From an uncultured Pirellulaceae bacterium (GTDB lineage: Bacteria; Planctomycetota; Planctomycetia; Pirellulales; Pirellulaceae), in the NCBI GenBank assembly GCA_938036435.1, contig CALHPU010000154.1, positions 1-59,430 on the forward strand: DNA of 59,430 nt, read 5' to 3'. Under the pieces are notes generated by a model. It saw only the letters and a list, made by a program, of their open reading frames with translations, did not search any database and was not told the origin of the DNA. Each line of letters opens with the position of its first letter. Position 1 is the stretch's first letter. Both the position numbers and the translations under genes were made by a program. This document shows, in pieces, positions 42,202-51,122 of this stretch.

Positions 42202-45200
42202 CTATCGACGTTTCGAATTAGCTTTGAATGGAGGTTTGGGCTGAGCAGAGTTCTTGGCGAGACGATCGATCAACACCAATCGTTGTTTTGCTTGCGCGAC
42301 CATCTTGGAATCAGGAAACTTCTCAATTAATTGAGTGTACAGTTTGGCCGCGTGTTTCCAGTTCCCTAAATGTTCTTGACATTTGCCGGCCTGTAAGATT
42401 GCGGCTTCCTTCCACTGAGCGTAAGCGTAAGATGCATCGACCTTCTGATAGGACTCGATTGCAACCGAGTAGTTCTCCCGGTGAAAATGAATCTCACCAA
42501 TCCGCCACTGAGCGATTGCGGCGGTCTCCGAACCAGCACCAGAGCCGGATTCGATTACGTCAATGTACAGATCATGAGCGTCGTCAAGCAGACCGCGCGC
42601 CTCCAACGCTCGAGCTTTCACGAACGTAAATTCGTGGGCGTGAGAGAAATCGGCAAATTGCATCCGTCCGTCTTCGGCGACGTTGATTGCATCCTCCCAG
42701 CGTTCGAGCTTGCCCAAGCACTGTGCAAGTCTCAGTCGGACCCATGGCTTAAGATTGTTTTCTAACAACGCATTGTCAAGAATCGCAGCAAACTCTTGGC
42801 TGGATTTGTTGTACAACTCTTGTTGATATAGTGATTCGGCCAACCAGTAAGTCGCTTTGCTTCCAGTAGCAGAAACCGATAAGGAATTGCTACTTGAGAA
42901 TTCTTCCTTAACCTGCCTCATCAGCCTCGTCACCTCAGACCAGTCTTTGGCTTGGGCCGCTAGTTGCCCCTTGAGTAACATCGCGCGGACGCTGATCTCC
43001 TCGGAAACGTTTCCTTTCTCAAGGATGGCTTCCACTATTGTTCTGGCCGCATTAAATTCGCCATCTCGCATCTTTTTGGATGCGATACGGAAAGCGGCAT
43101 CGGACCAATATTTGCTTTTAGGGTACTGTTGCACCAGACGATTGAACCGATCGATGCCATCGTCAGTTTGTCCGAGATCCGTTAACACCCAACCCAATTG
43201 ATACAGAGTTTCATCATCAGAACCCGAATCGGATTGCTGTAATTGCTCCTTCAACAGGTCGCGTGCTTGACTTAGATTGGCGCGCCCTCCCATCGCTTGG
43301 AGCAACGCCACCTGTCGCAGACGACTGACACGCGCGTCACCGGAACTTCCGTAACGGTCAATAATCAGCGTGTACATGTCTGACGCTTCAGATTCAAAAC
43401 CAGCGTCCTCAAGAAACTTTGCTCGAGACATGGCCGCATTACGGGAGAATTTGCTGTCTGGATACTCTTTGGTCAGTCGTCGAAATACAGTGAGTGCTTT
43501 TGAGTGGTCCATCGATTCCATGTTCACCCAAGCCAGCCCTGACAATCCGCGCGCGATAACGGGTTGAGCGTTGGAAGGTGAAGTCATGAATAGGTAGAAT
43601 TTCTCTGCGACACTTTTTTCGTTGGCATCGTAAGCCTTCTCTGCCAGATACTGGGTTGTCTCGGTGACCAGTTCGTCAGGCTCAAACCTCTGCATGATGG
43701 CGAAAGTGACTAGTGCGTCATCCCATTGCTTCAGTTCCGCATAACACAATGCCAGCTCACAACCAGCCCGAGTCGCATCGTCGCCTTCGGCACTGTTGAG
43801 CAAGTATCCTTGGTAGTGTTCCACGGCGCGAGAGTACTGCTTTTGACCAAAAAAGGACGTGGCCCGTGCAAGCGAAATCAACGCGCTCATTGACTTTGAC
43901 TCGTTATAAGCATCGGCCAGTTCGAGTTGCCCTCGCGCTTCGTCGTATTGCTCCAAACCTAAGTGGCCAAGGCTTTGCAAGTACAACCAGTTGGCCCGTT
44001 GATCACGCAGCTCAGTCGTGATCTCAGCGTCTCCAGCGGGCGCTGTCTTCTTCAAAAGATAGTGAAACGTTTCAACAGTGCGAGCGTAGTCCCCAATCGA
44101 ATAGTACGCGCGGCCGGCCAACTCGGAGGCCATCATAAGATTCGAACTCTCCGGCGTTTGGGTTACAATGCTCTGGTACATTGCAATCACACGCTCGTTG
44201 CGACCGGCCTGCTGATGAAGTTGCATCTCCAATCCAAAAGCATGCTCGGACAGGCGACTGCCGGGGTACAGCGTTCGAAGTTTGCCAAGCCAAATACTGG
44301 CGAGTTCGTCTCGGCCGATTTTACTCGCGGAGATCGCGCCGTCATACAAAAGAGTGCTGCCAGTCGCCTCGGGCAACGGCGACTTGCCGAACGCAGCAAC
44401 CAGTGCGGAGACCAGCTCGACGGCTGCTTGATGGTTACCGGCGCCCATTTCAGCTCGGGCCAGCCAGTAGCCGCAATCAATTTTTATTTCGCCTGAACAA
44501 TTTTTGATCGCTTCGCCTAACAAGGAAACCGCTTGGGAGTAATCCTTTTGCCGAAACGCTATTTTTCCGAGGTTCAGCTTTGCCTCGCTGACAAGTTTGG
44601 AGTTAGCCTTATCAGTGCTTGCCGCAACGATTGAGTACCGTTGGGCGGCTGCTGGAAAGTTGCCCAGTGCCTGAAGTGCTTCGCCCAATCCTAATTGGTT
44701 CTCAAGAGTCATGCTGCTGTTGGGAAATAGCCTCAGCACAAGCTCAAACGCAGATTTTGCCAGCTGCGGCTCTGATCGGTCGAGCCTGATTTTCCCGAGA
44801 TACGGTAGAGCAAATTCTACCAGTTCGTGGCTGGGGTGGTCTTGCGTAAACTGTTCTAAGATTTGCAAAGCATTTGCATTTTGGCCGGTTCTCCAAGCCG
44901 ATTCTCCCATACGGAAGGTCGCTCGCGCGGTAAATTCGTTCAGTGGGTTCTCTCGAAGAAAACTCGCGTACCATTGATAGGCCGATTCGAAATCGCTCTG
45001 TTGAACACAACATTCGCCAAGGAAAAATTTGGCGGCCGCGCCGTGTTTAGCATGGCTACCTTTATTGATGTAGACTTGGAATGCGCCAGCGGCCTGTTGC
45101 CATTTTTGCTGCGCGTAAAAATCTGCGGCAACGGCGAAGTCAGCATCCAACGCCTCTTGGCTATGCTCTAGGTGGCTCTGCGCATAGAGACGCCCCGCCT

Positions 45201-45288
45201 GCGGAGACACAGGGCAAACGAAGCTCCAAGCGGCAGCTCCAATTAGAAGTGACGATGCAAGTTTCTTTATCGAGATGGGTTGAGTCAT
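42202..45288 (-). CDS. Exported tetratricopeptide-repeat protein
   Basis: 1028 residues. Signal peptide (about 8-37, SLLIGAAAWSFVCPVSPQAG) followed by some 20-25 TPR units (for example FFLGECCVQQSDFESAYQWYASFLRE, AAFRIASKKMRDGEFNAARTIVE and the final YTQLIEKFPDSKMVAQAKQRL, which resembles YbgF/BamD TPRs). First gene of a four-gene operon (TPR, ExbB, ExbD, toroid protein). By analogy with the Tol-Pal system, whose CpoB is an exported TPR protein, it may couple the proton motor to an envelope process. ATG at 45288 is preferred to the TTG one codon earlier. Confidence 0.88.
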   Translation of the reverse strand: MTQPISIKKLASSLLIGAAAWSFVCPVSPQAGRLYAQSHLEHSQEALDADFAVAADFYAQQKWQQAAGAFQVYINKGSHAKHGAAAKFFLGECCVQQSDFESAYQWYASFLRENPLNEFTARATFRMGESAWRTGQNANALQILEQFTQDHPSHELVEFALPYLGKIRLDRSEPQLAKSAFELVLRLFPNSSMTLENQLGLGEALQALGNFPAAAQRYSIVAASTDKANSKLVSEAKLNLGKIAFRQKDYSQAVSLLGEAIKNCSGEIKIDCGYWLARAEMGAGNHQAAVELVSALVAAFGKSPLPEATGSTLLYDGAISASKIGRDELASIWLGKLRTLYPGSRLSEHAFGLEMQLHQQAGRNERVIAMYQSIVTQTPESSNLMMASELAGRAYYSIGDYARTVETFHYLLKKTAPAGDAEITTELRDQRANWLYLQSLGHLGLEQYDEARGQLELADAYNESKSMSALISLARATSFFGQKQYSRAVEHYQGYLLNSAEGDDATRAGCELALCYAELKQWDDALVTFAIMQRFEPDELVTETTQYLAEKAYDANEKSVAEKFYLFMTSPSNAQPVIARGLSGLAWVNMESMDHSKALTVFRRLTKEYPDSKFSRNAAMSRAKFLEDAGFESEASDMYTLIIDRYGSSGDARVSRLRQVALLQAMGGRANLSQARDLLKEQLQQSDSGSDDETLYQLGWVLTDLGQTDDGIDRFNRLVQQYPKSKYWSDAAFRIASKKMRDGEFNAARTIVEAILEKGNVSEEISVRAMLLKGQLAAQAKDWSEVTRLMRQVKEEFSSSNSLSVSATGSKATYWLAESLYQQELYNKSSQEFAAILDNALLENNLKPWVRLRLAQCLGKLERWEDAINVAEDGRMQFADFSHAHEFTFVKARALEARGLLDDAHDLYIDVIESGSGAGSETAAIAQWRIGEIHFHRENYSVAIESYQKVDASYAYAQWKEAAILQAGKCQEHLGNWKHAAKLYTQLIEKFPDSKMVAQAKQRLVLIDRLAKNSAQPKPPFKANSKRR

Positions 45289-46035
45289 CAAGTCGCTCGG
45301 TAAATCTAACAGCGGAAAGGAGGACAGCCGCCCGACCGATTGGCTGCTTTCAATGGCCTAACGGCCGAGCAAAAAATTCGGTTGGCTGTGCGGTAATCGT
45401 TGCAACAAGCAAACTCGCTGCATTCGATAACGTTTATCGAACTATCGACCTGCGGTGCGATCGAAATCTATGCGAATCCGAGAGCTCATCGGTTTCGATT
45501 GGGCCGATATCACTAACTGTTCCTGTTAGCTAAACTGGGCAACCTGGAGGATTGCGGCTTTTTGCGTCTTCCGATCGATGTGTGAATTGCGTTCCCGCAA
45601 AATTTGTCGGTGCCAGCGCGAGCCGTTCGGTTCCAGTGGCTTAAGCTTCCATCGCGCGATGTCTACGCGCGCCATTTCCTATGCACTGAAATGAAGGCAA
45701 GCAAGATGCTTGCTCCACTGCTTTCGATCGTGTCCCCCTGCCTCCGAAGCAGCGGAAGTTCGCCCTCGTGAAGCGTTAAAAACTATAGGGTTCCAGCGCT
45801 TCGGGCTTGCGAATTCCTTTGCCGGCCGCAAAAGCCAGAATCCCTACGAAACGCTCGGTAGATTGATGGGTTTAAAAGCGTAAGAAGGCTGGAAGCCGGG
45901 CAAGCGAGAGCCTGAGCCTGTTGGGATTGCTCGTAAAGCTTACATTTTCGCACCGCTTTTTACCCAGTGTCTCACCACCACTGCGAGTCATGGGTTAAAC
46001 TGAAATCCACACCACTTCACTTACAGGAGATTGCC
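45289..46035. other. Gene-free spacer with small palindromic repeats
   Basis: About 750 bp between divergent genes. Features: GCAAGCAAGATGCTTGC (around 45697-45714), a short palindrome, and scattered GC-rich scraps such as GCGCGATGTCTACGCGCG (45653-45670). No gene, RNA or clear promoter can be supported. Both flanking genes must be controlled from here. Confidence 0.5.
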
Positions 46036-47466
46036 TTGACCAACCAGAACCACTTACCTGAAACTCCGAAAACGACTACCGCCTCGTCGCGCCGAGACTT
46101 TCTGAAAAAGACATCTACGGTTGCGGCGACTGCTGCCACCGTAGCTGCAGCCACGCCATCACTGGCACTAGCGCGAAGTGCAAACGTGGCCGGTATCAAC
46201 ACGGTCAAAGTTGGTTTGGTGGGCTGCGGCGGACGAGGAACCGGGGCCGCGATTCAGGCAATGAACACCGAGAGCGGCAACGTGCAGTTGGCCGCAATCG
46301 CGGACGTATTCGAGGATCGCTCCAATCTCGCTCGCCAGCAGTTTGAACAAGAGCACCCCGACAAACTTTTGCTAAAAGACAGCGACGTCCACATTGGTTT
46401 AGACGGTTACAAAAAGGTCATCGAGTCAGATGTTGATCTGGTGATTTTGGCAACGCCCCCCGGTTTCCGGCCGCTGCATTTTGCTACCGCTGTGGAGGCC
46501 GACAAGCACGTGTTCATGGAGAAGCCAGTCGGCGTGGACGCGCCGGGCATCCGAAAGGTGCTCAAGTACGGCAAGATTGCTAGCGAGAAGAATTTGCTGG
46601 TACAAGTCGGCCTTCAGCGTCGCCACGAACGCGCCTATCGCGAGACGATGGAACAACTAAAAGGCGGCCTGATTGGGGATCTACTTTACAGCCGCGTCTA
46701 CTGGAACAGCCGAGGCGTCTGGGAGAGACCACGCAAGGAAGGCCAATCCGAATTGGATTACCAAATGCGAAATTGGTACTATTTTAACTGGCTGTGCGGC
46801 GACCATATCGTGGAACAACACATCCACAACTTGGACGTCATTAATTGGTTGATGGACGACTATCCAGTCAAAGCGGCCGGTATGGGTGGTCGTCTGGTGC
46901 GCGACGGCATCGACAACGGCGAGATCTATGACCATCACGCTGTAGAATACACCTATGCCAACGGTCACAAGATGTTCAGCCAATGCCGTCATATGCCCGA
47001 CTGTTTTAATTCCGTCTCCGAACACGTTGTCGGAACTAAGGGCTCGGCAGATATCTCCGAGGGACGGATTTTCTCTCCCGATGGAAAAGAGATTTTTAAA
47101 TCGAATGAGGGTCCCGGACAGCGTGGCGGACACCAGCAAGAACACCACGACCTATTTGCAGATCTGGCTCAAGGGATTCTGCCAAACGAGGCCGAATATG
47201 GAGCCAACAGTACATTTACTGCAATTCTCGGTCGATTGGCAACCTACACGGGCAAGGAACTCGCTTGGGATGACGCGATCAATTCCGACGTTTCATTGGC
47301 TGAAGATTTGGCCAACATGCTGGACCTTGAAAATGGCGAGGCGCCCGTCAAGCCGGATGAGAACGGCAGATACAAAATCAACAAGCCCGGTGACAACGAA
47401 GGCGTGATTGATTGGAAGCCAAGAATGAAGGCTAGGAAGAAAAAGAAAAAGGGAAACAACAAGTAA
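46036..47466 (+). CDS. Tat-exported Gfo/Idh/MocA-family oxidoreductase
   Basis: 476 residues. The twin-arginine signal SRRDFLKK at about 19-26 is followed by an Ala-rich hydrophobic stretch. A Rossmann NAD(P)-binding fold begins KVGLVGCGGRGTGA. The Gfo/Idh catalytic block is EKPVGVD, and the GFO_IDH_MocA C-terminal half includes HIVEQHIHNLDVINWL, with the conserved His. The C-terminus is Lys-rich. Planctomycetes carry many such exported sugar dehydrogenase-like proteins, and substrates are rarely known. I chose TTG at 46036 because AGGAG lies six bases upstream; an in-frame GTG at 45967 would add 23 residues. The initiator tRNA lies 120 bp downstream. Confidence 0.9.
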   Translation: MTNQNHLPETPKTTTASSRRDFLKKTSTVAATAATVAAATPSLALARSANVAGINTVKVGLVGCGGRGTGAAIQAMNTESGNVQLAAIADVFEDRSNLARQQFEQEHPDKLLLKDSDVHIGLDGYKKVIESDVDLVILATPPGFRPLHFATAVEADKHVFMEKPVGVDAPGIRKVLKYGKIASEKNLLVQVGLQRRHERAYRETMEQLKGGLIGDLLYSRVYWNSRGVWERPRKEGQSELDYQMRNWYYFNWLCGDHIVEQHIHNLDVINWLMDDYPVKAAGMGGRLVRDGIDNGEIYDHHAVEYTYANGHKMFSQCRHMPDCFNSVSEHVVGTKGSADISEGRIFSPDGKEIFKSNEGPGQRGGHQQEHHDLFADLAQGILPNEAEYGANSTFTAILGRLATYTGKELAWDDAINSDVSLAEDLANMLDLENGEAPVKPDENGRYKINKPGDNEGVIDWKPRMKARKKKKKGNNK

Positions 47467-47586
47467 GCTTCGTCATGGGGCTTGATAAGTGTTTGGTGGG
47501 GGCCAGTGGTCTGCCAACAATCACATTTTCAGGGAAAATTTTAGAAACAGGCCTTGAGCCCTCGGGCGGTTCCGCTACTATCTCGG

Positions 47587-47660
<74 letters not shown>

Positions 47661-47670
47661 CTTATGAATA

Positions 47671-47705
47671 AAGGTCGATGTCGTTTGGCGTCGGCCTTTT
47701 TTCGT
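47671..47705 (+). terminator. Terminator after the initiator tRNA
   Basis: AAGGTCGATG (47671-47680) pairs with CGTCGGCCTT (47689-47698) with two G-T wobbles, loop of 8, then TTTTTT. Confidence 0.85.
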
Positions 47706-47904
47706 GTAAATTTTGTCAAGAAGCATGTTGTGCACCGAACCCGTGCAAACCCTTCGACCACATGGCACGTAGCTTGAAACAGTGAGGTCAACCTTTTCCG
47801 GATCCGCCTACGCGCAAGAACGCAAGCAACTGCCGACCCTCCCGCCGGGCAGGGGCGGAGGCGGGCCGACGGCGAGGACCAAACACCGAACCCAAACAAA
47901 CAGT

Positions 47905-48005
47905 ACAAGCCCGAAGCGCGAGTGAGGAATAACAAACAGTACAAGCCCGAAGCGCGAGCGAGGAATAACAAACAGTACAAGCCCGAAGCGCGAGCGAGGA
48001 ATAAC
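47905..48005. repeat. Three tandem copies of a 36-bp unit
   Basis: Copies at 47905-47940, 47941-47976 and 47977-48005 (incomplete), with unit ACAAGCCCGAAGCGCGAGCG plus AGGAATAACAAACAGT. Part of another unit precedes them. The unit's first half is the same core found at 49770-49786 and 50004-50020. There are no spacers, so it is not a CRISPR array. Confidence 0.9.
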
Positions 48006-48114
48006 GAAGATCATTGAGGCTCCTTGCTGATGCGTCGGGTGAACATTTGCATGTATCTTTCCAAGACCTTTTCGAAGATGTTTACCGACGATCAGCAGAG
48101 CAACGAAAGAAAAG

Positions 48115-48187
48115 AAACGCTGAGGCGCAGAGAGCGCAGAGTTGTTTTATCAGAGATTTCCTCTGCGGCCTCCGCGCCTCCGCGTTT
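48115..48187. repeat. Imperfect inverted repeat with 27-bp arms
   Basis: AAACGCTGAGGCGCAGAG... (48115-48141) and its counterpart ending CTCCGCGCCTCCGCGTTT (48161-48187) are complementary apart from about four positions, around a 19-base centre. It is probably a dispersed palindromic element. No gene is supported in 47706-48291. Confidence 0.75.
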
Positions 48188-48291
48188 AAATTTTTTTTGT
48201 GTTATTGCCATAGAAAGCGAAGGATCTAAGATTCCTAGATCGCGCTAAGCCAACTGGCTCCACCAAGACGACTAGTTGCTATACGAATTAC

Positions 48292-49749
48292 ATGAAACCC
48301 TCCTACCAAAACTCAACAGCGTTGCTCGCTCTGACCTTCGCGCTAACTTTGCTGTCGATCGGCTGTGAACAAAAGGTGCCTCAGCGATTGAACGTAACGA
48401 CGCCGGCGCAACCAGTCGCACGCGTGCGACCGTGTAACGTCCTGTTGATCGGGCTTGATTCTTTGGCCGCCCCCATGAAACGCCAATGGGCGGCTCGACA
48501 CGAAACGCCGCTGACGATCACTCAAGTCAGCAAATCTGAGTTTGAAGAATCAAAGATGCAGGTGGCCAACGACATCAATGCGTTAGTCTATCCGTCGGAC
48601 ATGATGGTCGAACTGATCGACAACAAGAAGATTGACCCGCTGGAAAGCGTCTTTTACGACAGCGATGAATTCAACAAGTTCTCTTTACTAAAGCACTACC
48701 GCAAAACAGGAATTCGATTCGACGGGAAACCTTTCGCTGCCGCCTGTGGCGGTCCACTGTTCGTCCAAATCTATCGTGCGGACCAATTGGCGGCAGTCGG
48801 CCAGTCTGTTCCCGCGACTTGGCAGCAGCTGATCAAAACGCAAAAAGCTCTCGCCAGCCCTGAAGCAGAGGACTCCGCTGCCACATCAATCGCCATTCCC
48901 TTGGGCGAATCTTGGGCAGCGGCATCTTATCTGGCTGTCAGCAGTCCGTACGTTCGGCAATTCGGTAGCTTGTCGGTGCTGTTCGATCGCAAGACGATGA
49001 AACCAATGTTGGAGTCGGCCGGCTTTGTCCGCGCTCTAGATGAACTGAAAGAATTGATCGCAGCCAATCCGCAATCGTTAGAGATGGATCCAGCTGCGGT
49101 TTACGCCGCGTTACGATCCGGGCAGGCCGCGATAGGTCTCACTTGGCCTCAAACCGACGCGGCAAGCGCCGGCGAGGCAGAATTGGTCTCTCAAAAAGTG
49201 CTAGACGAATTGCGAGTTGCATCGGTTCCCGGCACAGATGATTTTTTTGACTCTAACGACCGGCGGTGGATCAGGCGCGAGTCGGGCCAGAGTGTGACGG
49301 TTAACTTCCACAACATGCCGGGGGTGATGGTCAGTAGCAGACGCTCGCGCGGCCGCAAACAGGCAGCCGAGCAGTTTATCGCTTGGCTGACCGAGCCGGG
49401 CATCGGCGAGATTCTGTTCGGTCGAGATCAACGTTCAGGCCCTTTTCGGGCGACGCATCTTGCGAAACTGGAATCATGGGGAGATCCACAAGCCACCACT
49501 GAGTTTCGTGAGTCGTGGTCGGAGGTGTTGCGTCAGGCCCACGACCAACCGCTGATCATGATCTTTCCCAAGATTGCTCGATCAAGCCAGTATTTGGATT
49601 TGCTCGATAAAGGAATTCGCAAATGCCTGCTGGAGGATTTGCCTTCCCAAGATTCATTGGCCGAGATCAGTCAGCAGTGGGAGACGTTGACCGAATCGAT
49701 TGGTCGTCAAAAGCAATTGAGATTGCTGGAACGGAACGAGAGTTTTTAG
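48292..49749 (+). CDS. Extracellular solute-binding lipoprotein (family 1-like)
   Basis: 485 residues. Lipoprotein signal with lipobox LSIGC (about residue 23-25). The body has the two-lobe pattern of family 1 (sugar/oligosaccharide) binding proteins: VANDINALVYPSDMMVELI, FAAACGGPLFVQIYRADQL, AVYAALRSGQAAIGLTWP and AAEQFIAWLTEPGIGEILF. Such proteins hand substrate to an ABC importer or act as sensors. No permease or ATPase gene is adjacent, so the partner is unknown. It lies downstream of the 36-bp repeats and is followed by another repeat-rich spacer. Confidence 0.85.
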   Translation: MKPSYQNSTALLALTFALTLLSIGCEQKVPQRLNVTTPAQPVARVRPCNVLLIGLDSLAAPMKRQWAARHETPLTITQVSKSEFEESKMQVANDINALVYPSDMMVELIDNKKIDPLESVFYDSDEFNKFSLLKHYRKTGIRFDGKPFAAACGGPLFVQIYRADQLAAVGQSVPATWQQLIKTQKALASPEAEDSAATSIAIPLGESWAAASYLAVSSPYVRQFGSLSVLFDRKTMKPMLESAGFVRALDELKELIAANPQSLEMDPAAVYAALRSGQAAIGLTWPQTDAASAGEAELVSQKVLDELRVASVPGTDDFFDSNDRRWIRRESGQSVTVNFHNMPGVMVSSRRSRGRKQAAEQFIAWLTEPGIGEILFGRDQRSGPFRATHLAKLESWGDPQATTEFRESWSEVLRQAHDQPLIMIFPKIARSSQYLDLLDKGIRKCLLEDLPSQDSLAEISQQWETLTESIGRQKQLRLLERNESF

Positions 49750-49769
49750 ATTCTTGAAGTTGCCCTATT

Positions 49770-49975
49770 ACAAGCCCGAAGCGCGATAGGATTTTGCATC
49801 AATTTACTACGCCGTTGGTAGTACCGCCTTAAGGCGGAATTGTAGACTTCCGGCTTACGCCGGTACTACGAACGACTTACAGTCCTCAATGCAAAATCCT
49901 AGCGAGCGAGTGAACATTGGCAGACTTTCCAATCTCTTGCGAGATCAGATACGAGAGCCTTCGATTTTCTAACCC
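49770..49975. repeat. Dispersed repeat, copy A, interrupted by a small element
   Basis: Pieces 49770-49786 (ACAAGCCCGAAGCGCGA) and 49906-49975 join to form one copy of the repeat that is intact at 50004-50091. They share ACTTTCCAATCTCTTGCGAG and GAGAGCCTTCGATTTTCTAA. A 115-bp element plus a 4-base duplication splits copy A. Confidence 0.85.
49787..49901. mobile_element. 115-bp MITE-like element with terminal inverted repeats
   Basis: TAGGATTTTGCAT at the left end and its exact complement ATGCAAAATCCTA at the right end form 13-bp terminal inverted repeats. The inside holds further palindromes (CCGCCTTAAGGCGG and CCGGCTTACGCCGG) flanked by GTAGTACCG and CGGTACTAC. It is bordered by GCGA on both sides (49783-49786 and 49902-49905), and removing the element and one GCGA restores the intact repeat seen at 50004. 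It encodes no protein. Confidence 0.88.
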
Positions 49976-50003
49976 GCCGTGAGATTTCTTTAGTTGCGCT
50001 ACT

Positions 50004-50091
50004 ACAAGCCCGAAGCGCGAGCGAGTGAATATTGGCAGACTTTCCAATCTCTTGCGAGATCGGCTACGAGAGCCTTCGATTTTCTAACCCG
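50004..50091. repeat. Dispersed repeat, copy B (uninterrupted)
   Basis: Contains ACAAGCCCGAAGCGCGAGCG, the ACTTTCCAATCTCTTGCGAG core and GAGAGCCTTCGATTTTCTAA. It is the undamaged reference for copy A. Confidence 0.85.
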
Positions 50092-50226
50092 ACGCGTTAG
50101 CGAGGCGCGGTCCCAGACTTTTATAGCATGAGAAAAAAGCCAAGTTCGTTTAAGGACTCTTTTCGATGCGACTATTTATTTGCCGCAAACTTTTGGTTAG
50201 AATGCTGCTTCGACCAAAAGTCGAGC

Positions 50227-50270
50227 GGGCCAGTAGCTCAGTTGGTTAGAGCAGGGGACTCATAATCTCT
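50227..50270 (+). pseudogene. 5' half of a CAU tRNA (truncated)
   Basis: GGGCCAG, then TAGCTCAGTTGGTTAGAGC, and an anticodon arm with CAT at 50261-50263 form positions 1 to about 43 of a tRNA. After the anticodon stem the sequence leaves the tRNA pattern, and no T-arm or matching 3' acceptor strand is found. It lies 106 bp before an intact CAU tRNA of similar sequence. Confidence 0.8.
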
Positions 50271-50375
50271 ATGGCAAATCAAGATATGCGGTTTTTACAG
50301 GGTTTTAAACGGAAAACAATTCTATAAAATACACAGATCACACGGATTCGTAACGATTTAGTACGGATTTAGTAC

Positions 50376-50449
50376 GGGGCTGTAGCTCAGTTGGTTAGAG
50401 CAGGAAACTCATAATTTCTTTGTCGCGGGTTCGAGTCCTGCCAGCCCTA
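50376..50449 (+). tRNA. tRNA with anticodon CAU (elongator Met, or Ile2)
   Basis: 74 bases, complete cloverleaf: acceptor GGGGCTG with CAGCCCT (one G-U at 1-72), D-arm, anticodon CAT at 50410-50412, T-arm with GGGTTCGAGTCC. CCA is not encoded. The anticodon stem is A/T-rich (GGAAA with TTTCT). Met and lysidine-modified Ile2 tRNAs share this anticodon, and the sequence alone does not settle which this is. Confidence 0.92.
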
Positions 50450-50749
50450 TTTGATTCGATCAGATTGAAGTGCGGTGTTTAGAAACTTAGCGCCCGCTTG
50501 AAATTTTCTTTGATGAGTGTCGGAACCCGGGCGGCCAGTTTGATTGGTGTCGCTTTTGAAATCACTGACAGGGGTAGCTCGTACATTCAGCAGTGTAATT
50601 CGCCGTTCACTACATCAAGAACAGCTCGGGTGGTGTCGAAACCAACGGTTTGCGGTCGACCAAAAAGGGCGAACCACAAACCGGGGCCGGCACAGACGCT
50701 CGCGATCTTGACTCCGTGACGTGCGGCTCATTGGTTTTAGAATGTACAA
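50450..50749. other. Gene-poor stretch after the tRNA
   Basis: About 300 bp. On the minus strand a frame containing one stop reads LWFALFGRPQTVGFDTTRAV and, after the stop, ATPIKLAARVPTLIKENFKR (ending near 50479). That hints at a decayed coding sequence, but I cannot name it. No RNA gene or clear promoter is seen. Confidence 0.3.
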
Positions 50750-50768
50750 GACTACCCATACGGTAGTC
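50750..50768. promoter_or_regulatory. 19-bp palindrome at the head of the accessory genes
   Basis: GACTACC and GGTAGTC flank CATAC. It lies about 35 bp before the first possible start codon of the accessory region and just upstream of the TTTTTATCATTT motif, so it is a candidate operator. Confidence 0.5.
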
Positions 50769-50803
50769 GAAGTGCATTTTTATCATTTCCCCATTCTTCC
50801 ATT

Positions 50804-51040
50804 ATGGGTACTCTTTCAGGACCAGCCGCACCTGCGAACAACGTGGCTCACATCACCGGCAAACCATTCCTAGGATTCAGGAATCGAACGCTCAGCGTTC
50901 GGTTGTTCTTTCAAGAACGCCACAAGGGCGAAGCGTGTTCCGAACGTGCCTATCAACGGTCGTTACTCCAGAAGGCCCAATTGCTAACACAAACACTGAC
51001 TCGATTGCGAACTTCCATCGAGTCAGTGAGATATGAGTAG
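50804..51040 (+). CDS. Doubtful small protein in the accessory region
   Basis: 78 codons. The leader (TTTTTATCATTTCCCC, then CATTCTTCCATT before ATG) resembles the one at 51730-51756. The product has no recognised motif; the second half is Arg/Gln-rich and helical. There is no Shine-Dalgarno sequence, as for its neighbours. Included because of the shared leader; coding status is uncertain. Confidence 0.3.
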   Translation: MGTLSGPAAPANNVAHITGKPFLGFRNRTLSVRLFFQERHKGEACSERAYQRSLLQKAQLLTQTLTRLRTSIESVRYE

Positions 51041-51122
51041 GCCAGCTACTCCCCTCTCTCGTTCGAGGCTTCGGTTTACCCCCTTGCCTCGGACACTTCT
51101 TATAATTTTCTCCAATTTTATC

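Noticed and set aside
47905-48005. 36-bp repeats as a CRISPR array
   Set aside because: The repeat length is typical of CRISPR, but the units are directly adjacent with no spacers, and no cas gene is present.
47808-48014. Minus-strand frame with a 12-residue peptide repeat (FGLVLFVIPRSR)
   Set aside because: It is simply the translation of the 36-bp tandem DNA repeat, with no start signal or domain.
50227-50270. Functional second CAU tRNA
   Set aside because: No T-arm or 3' acceptor strand can be found downstream, so only the 5' half exists.
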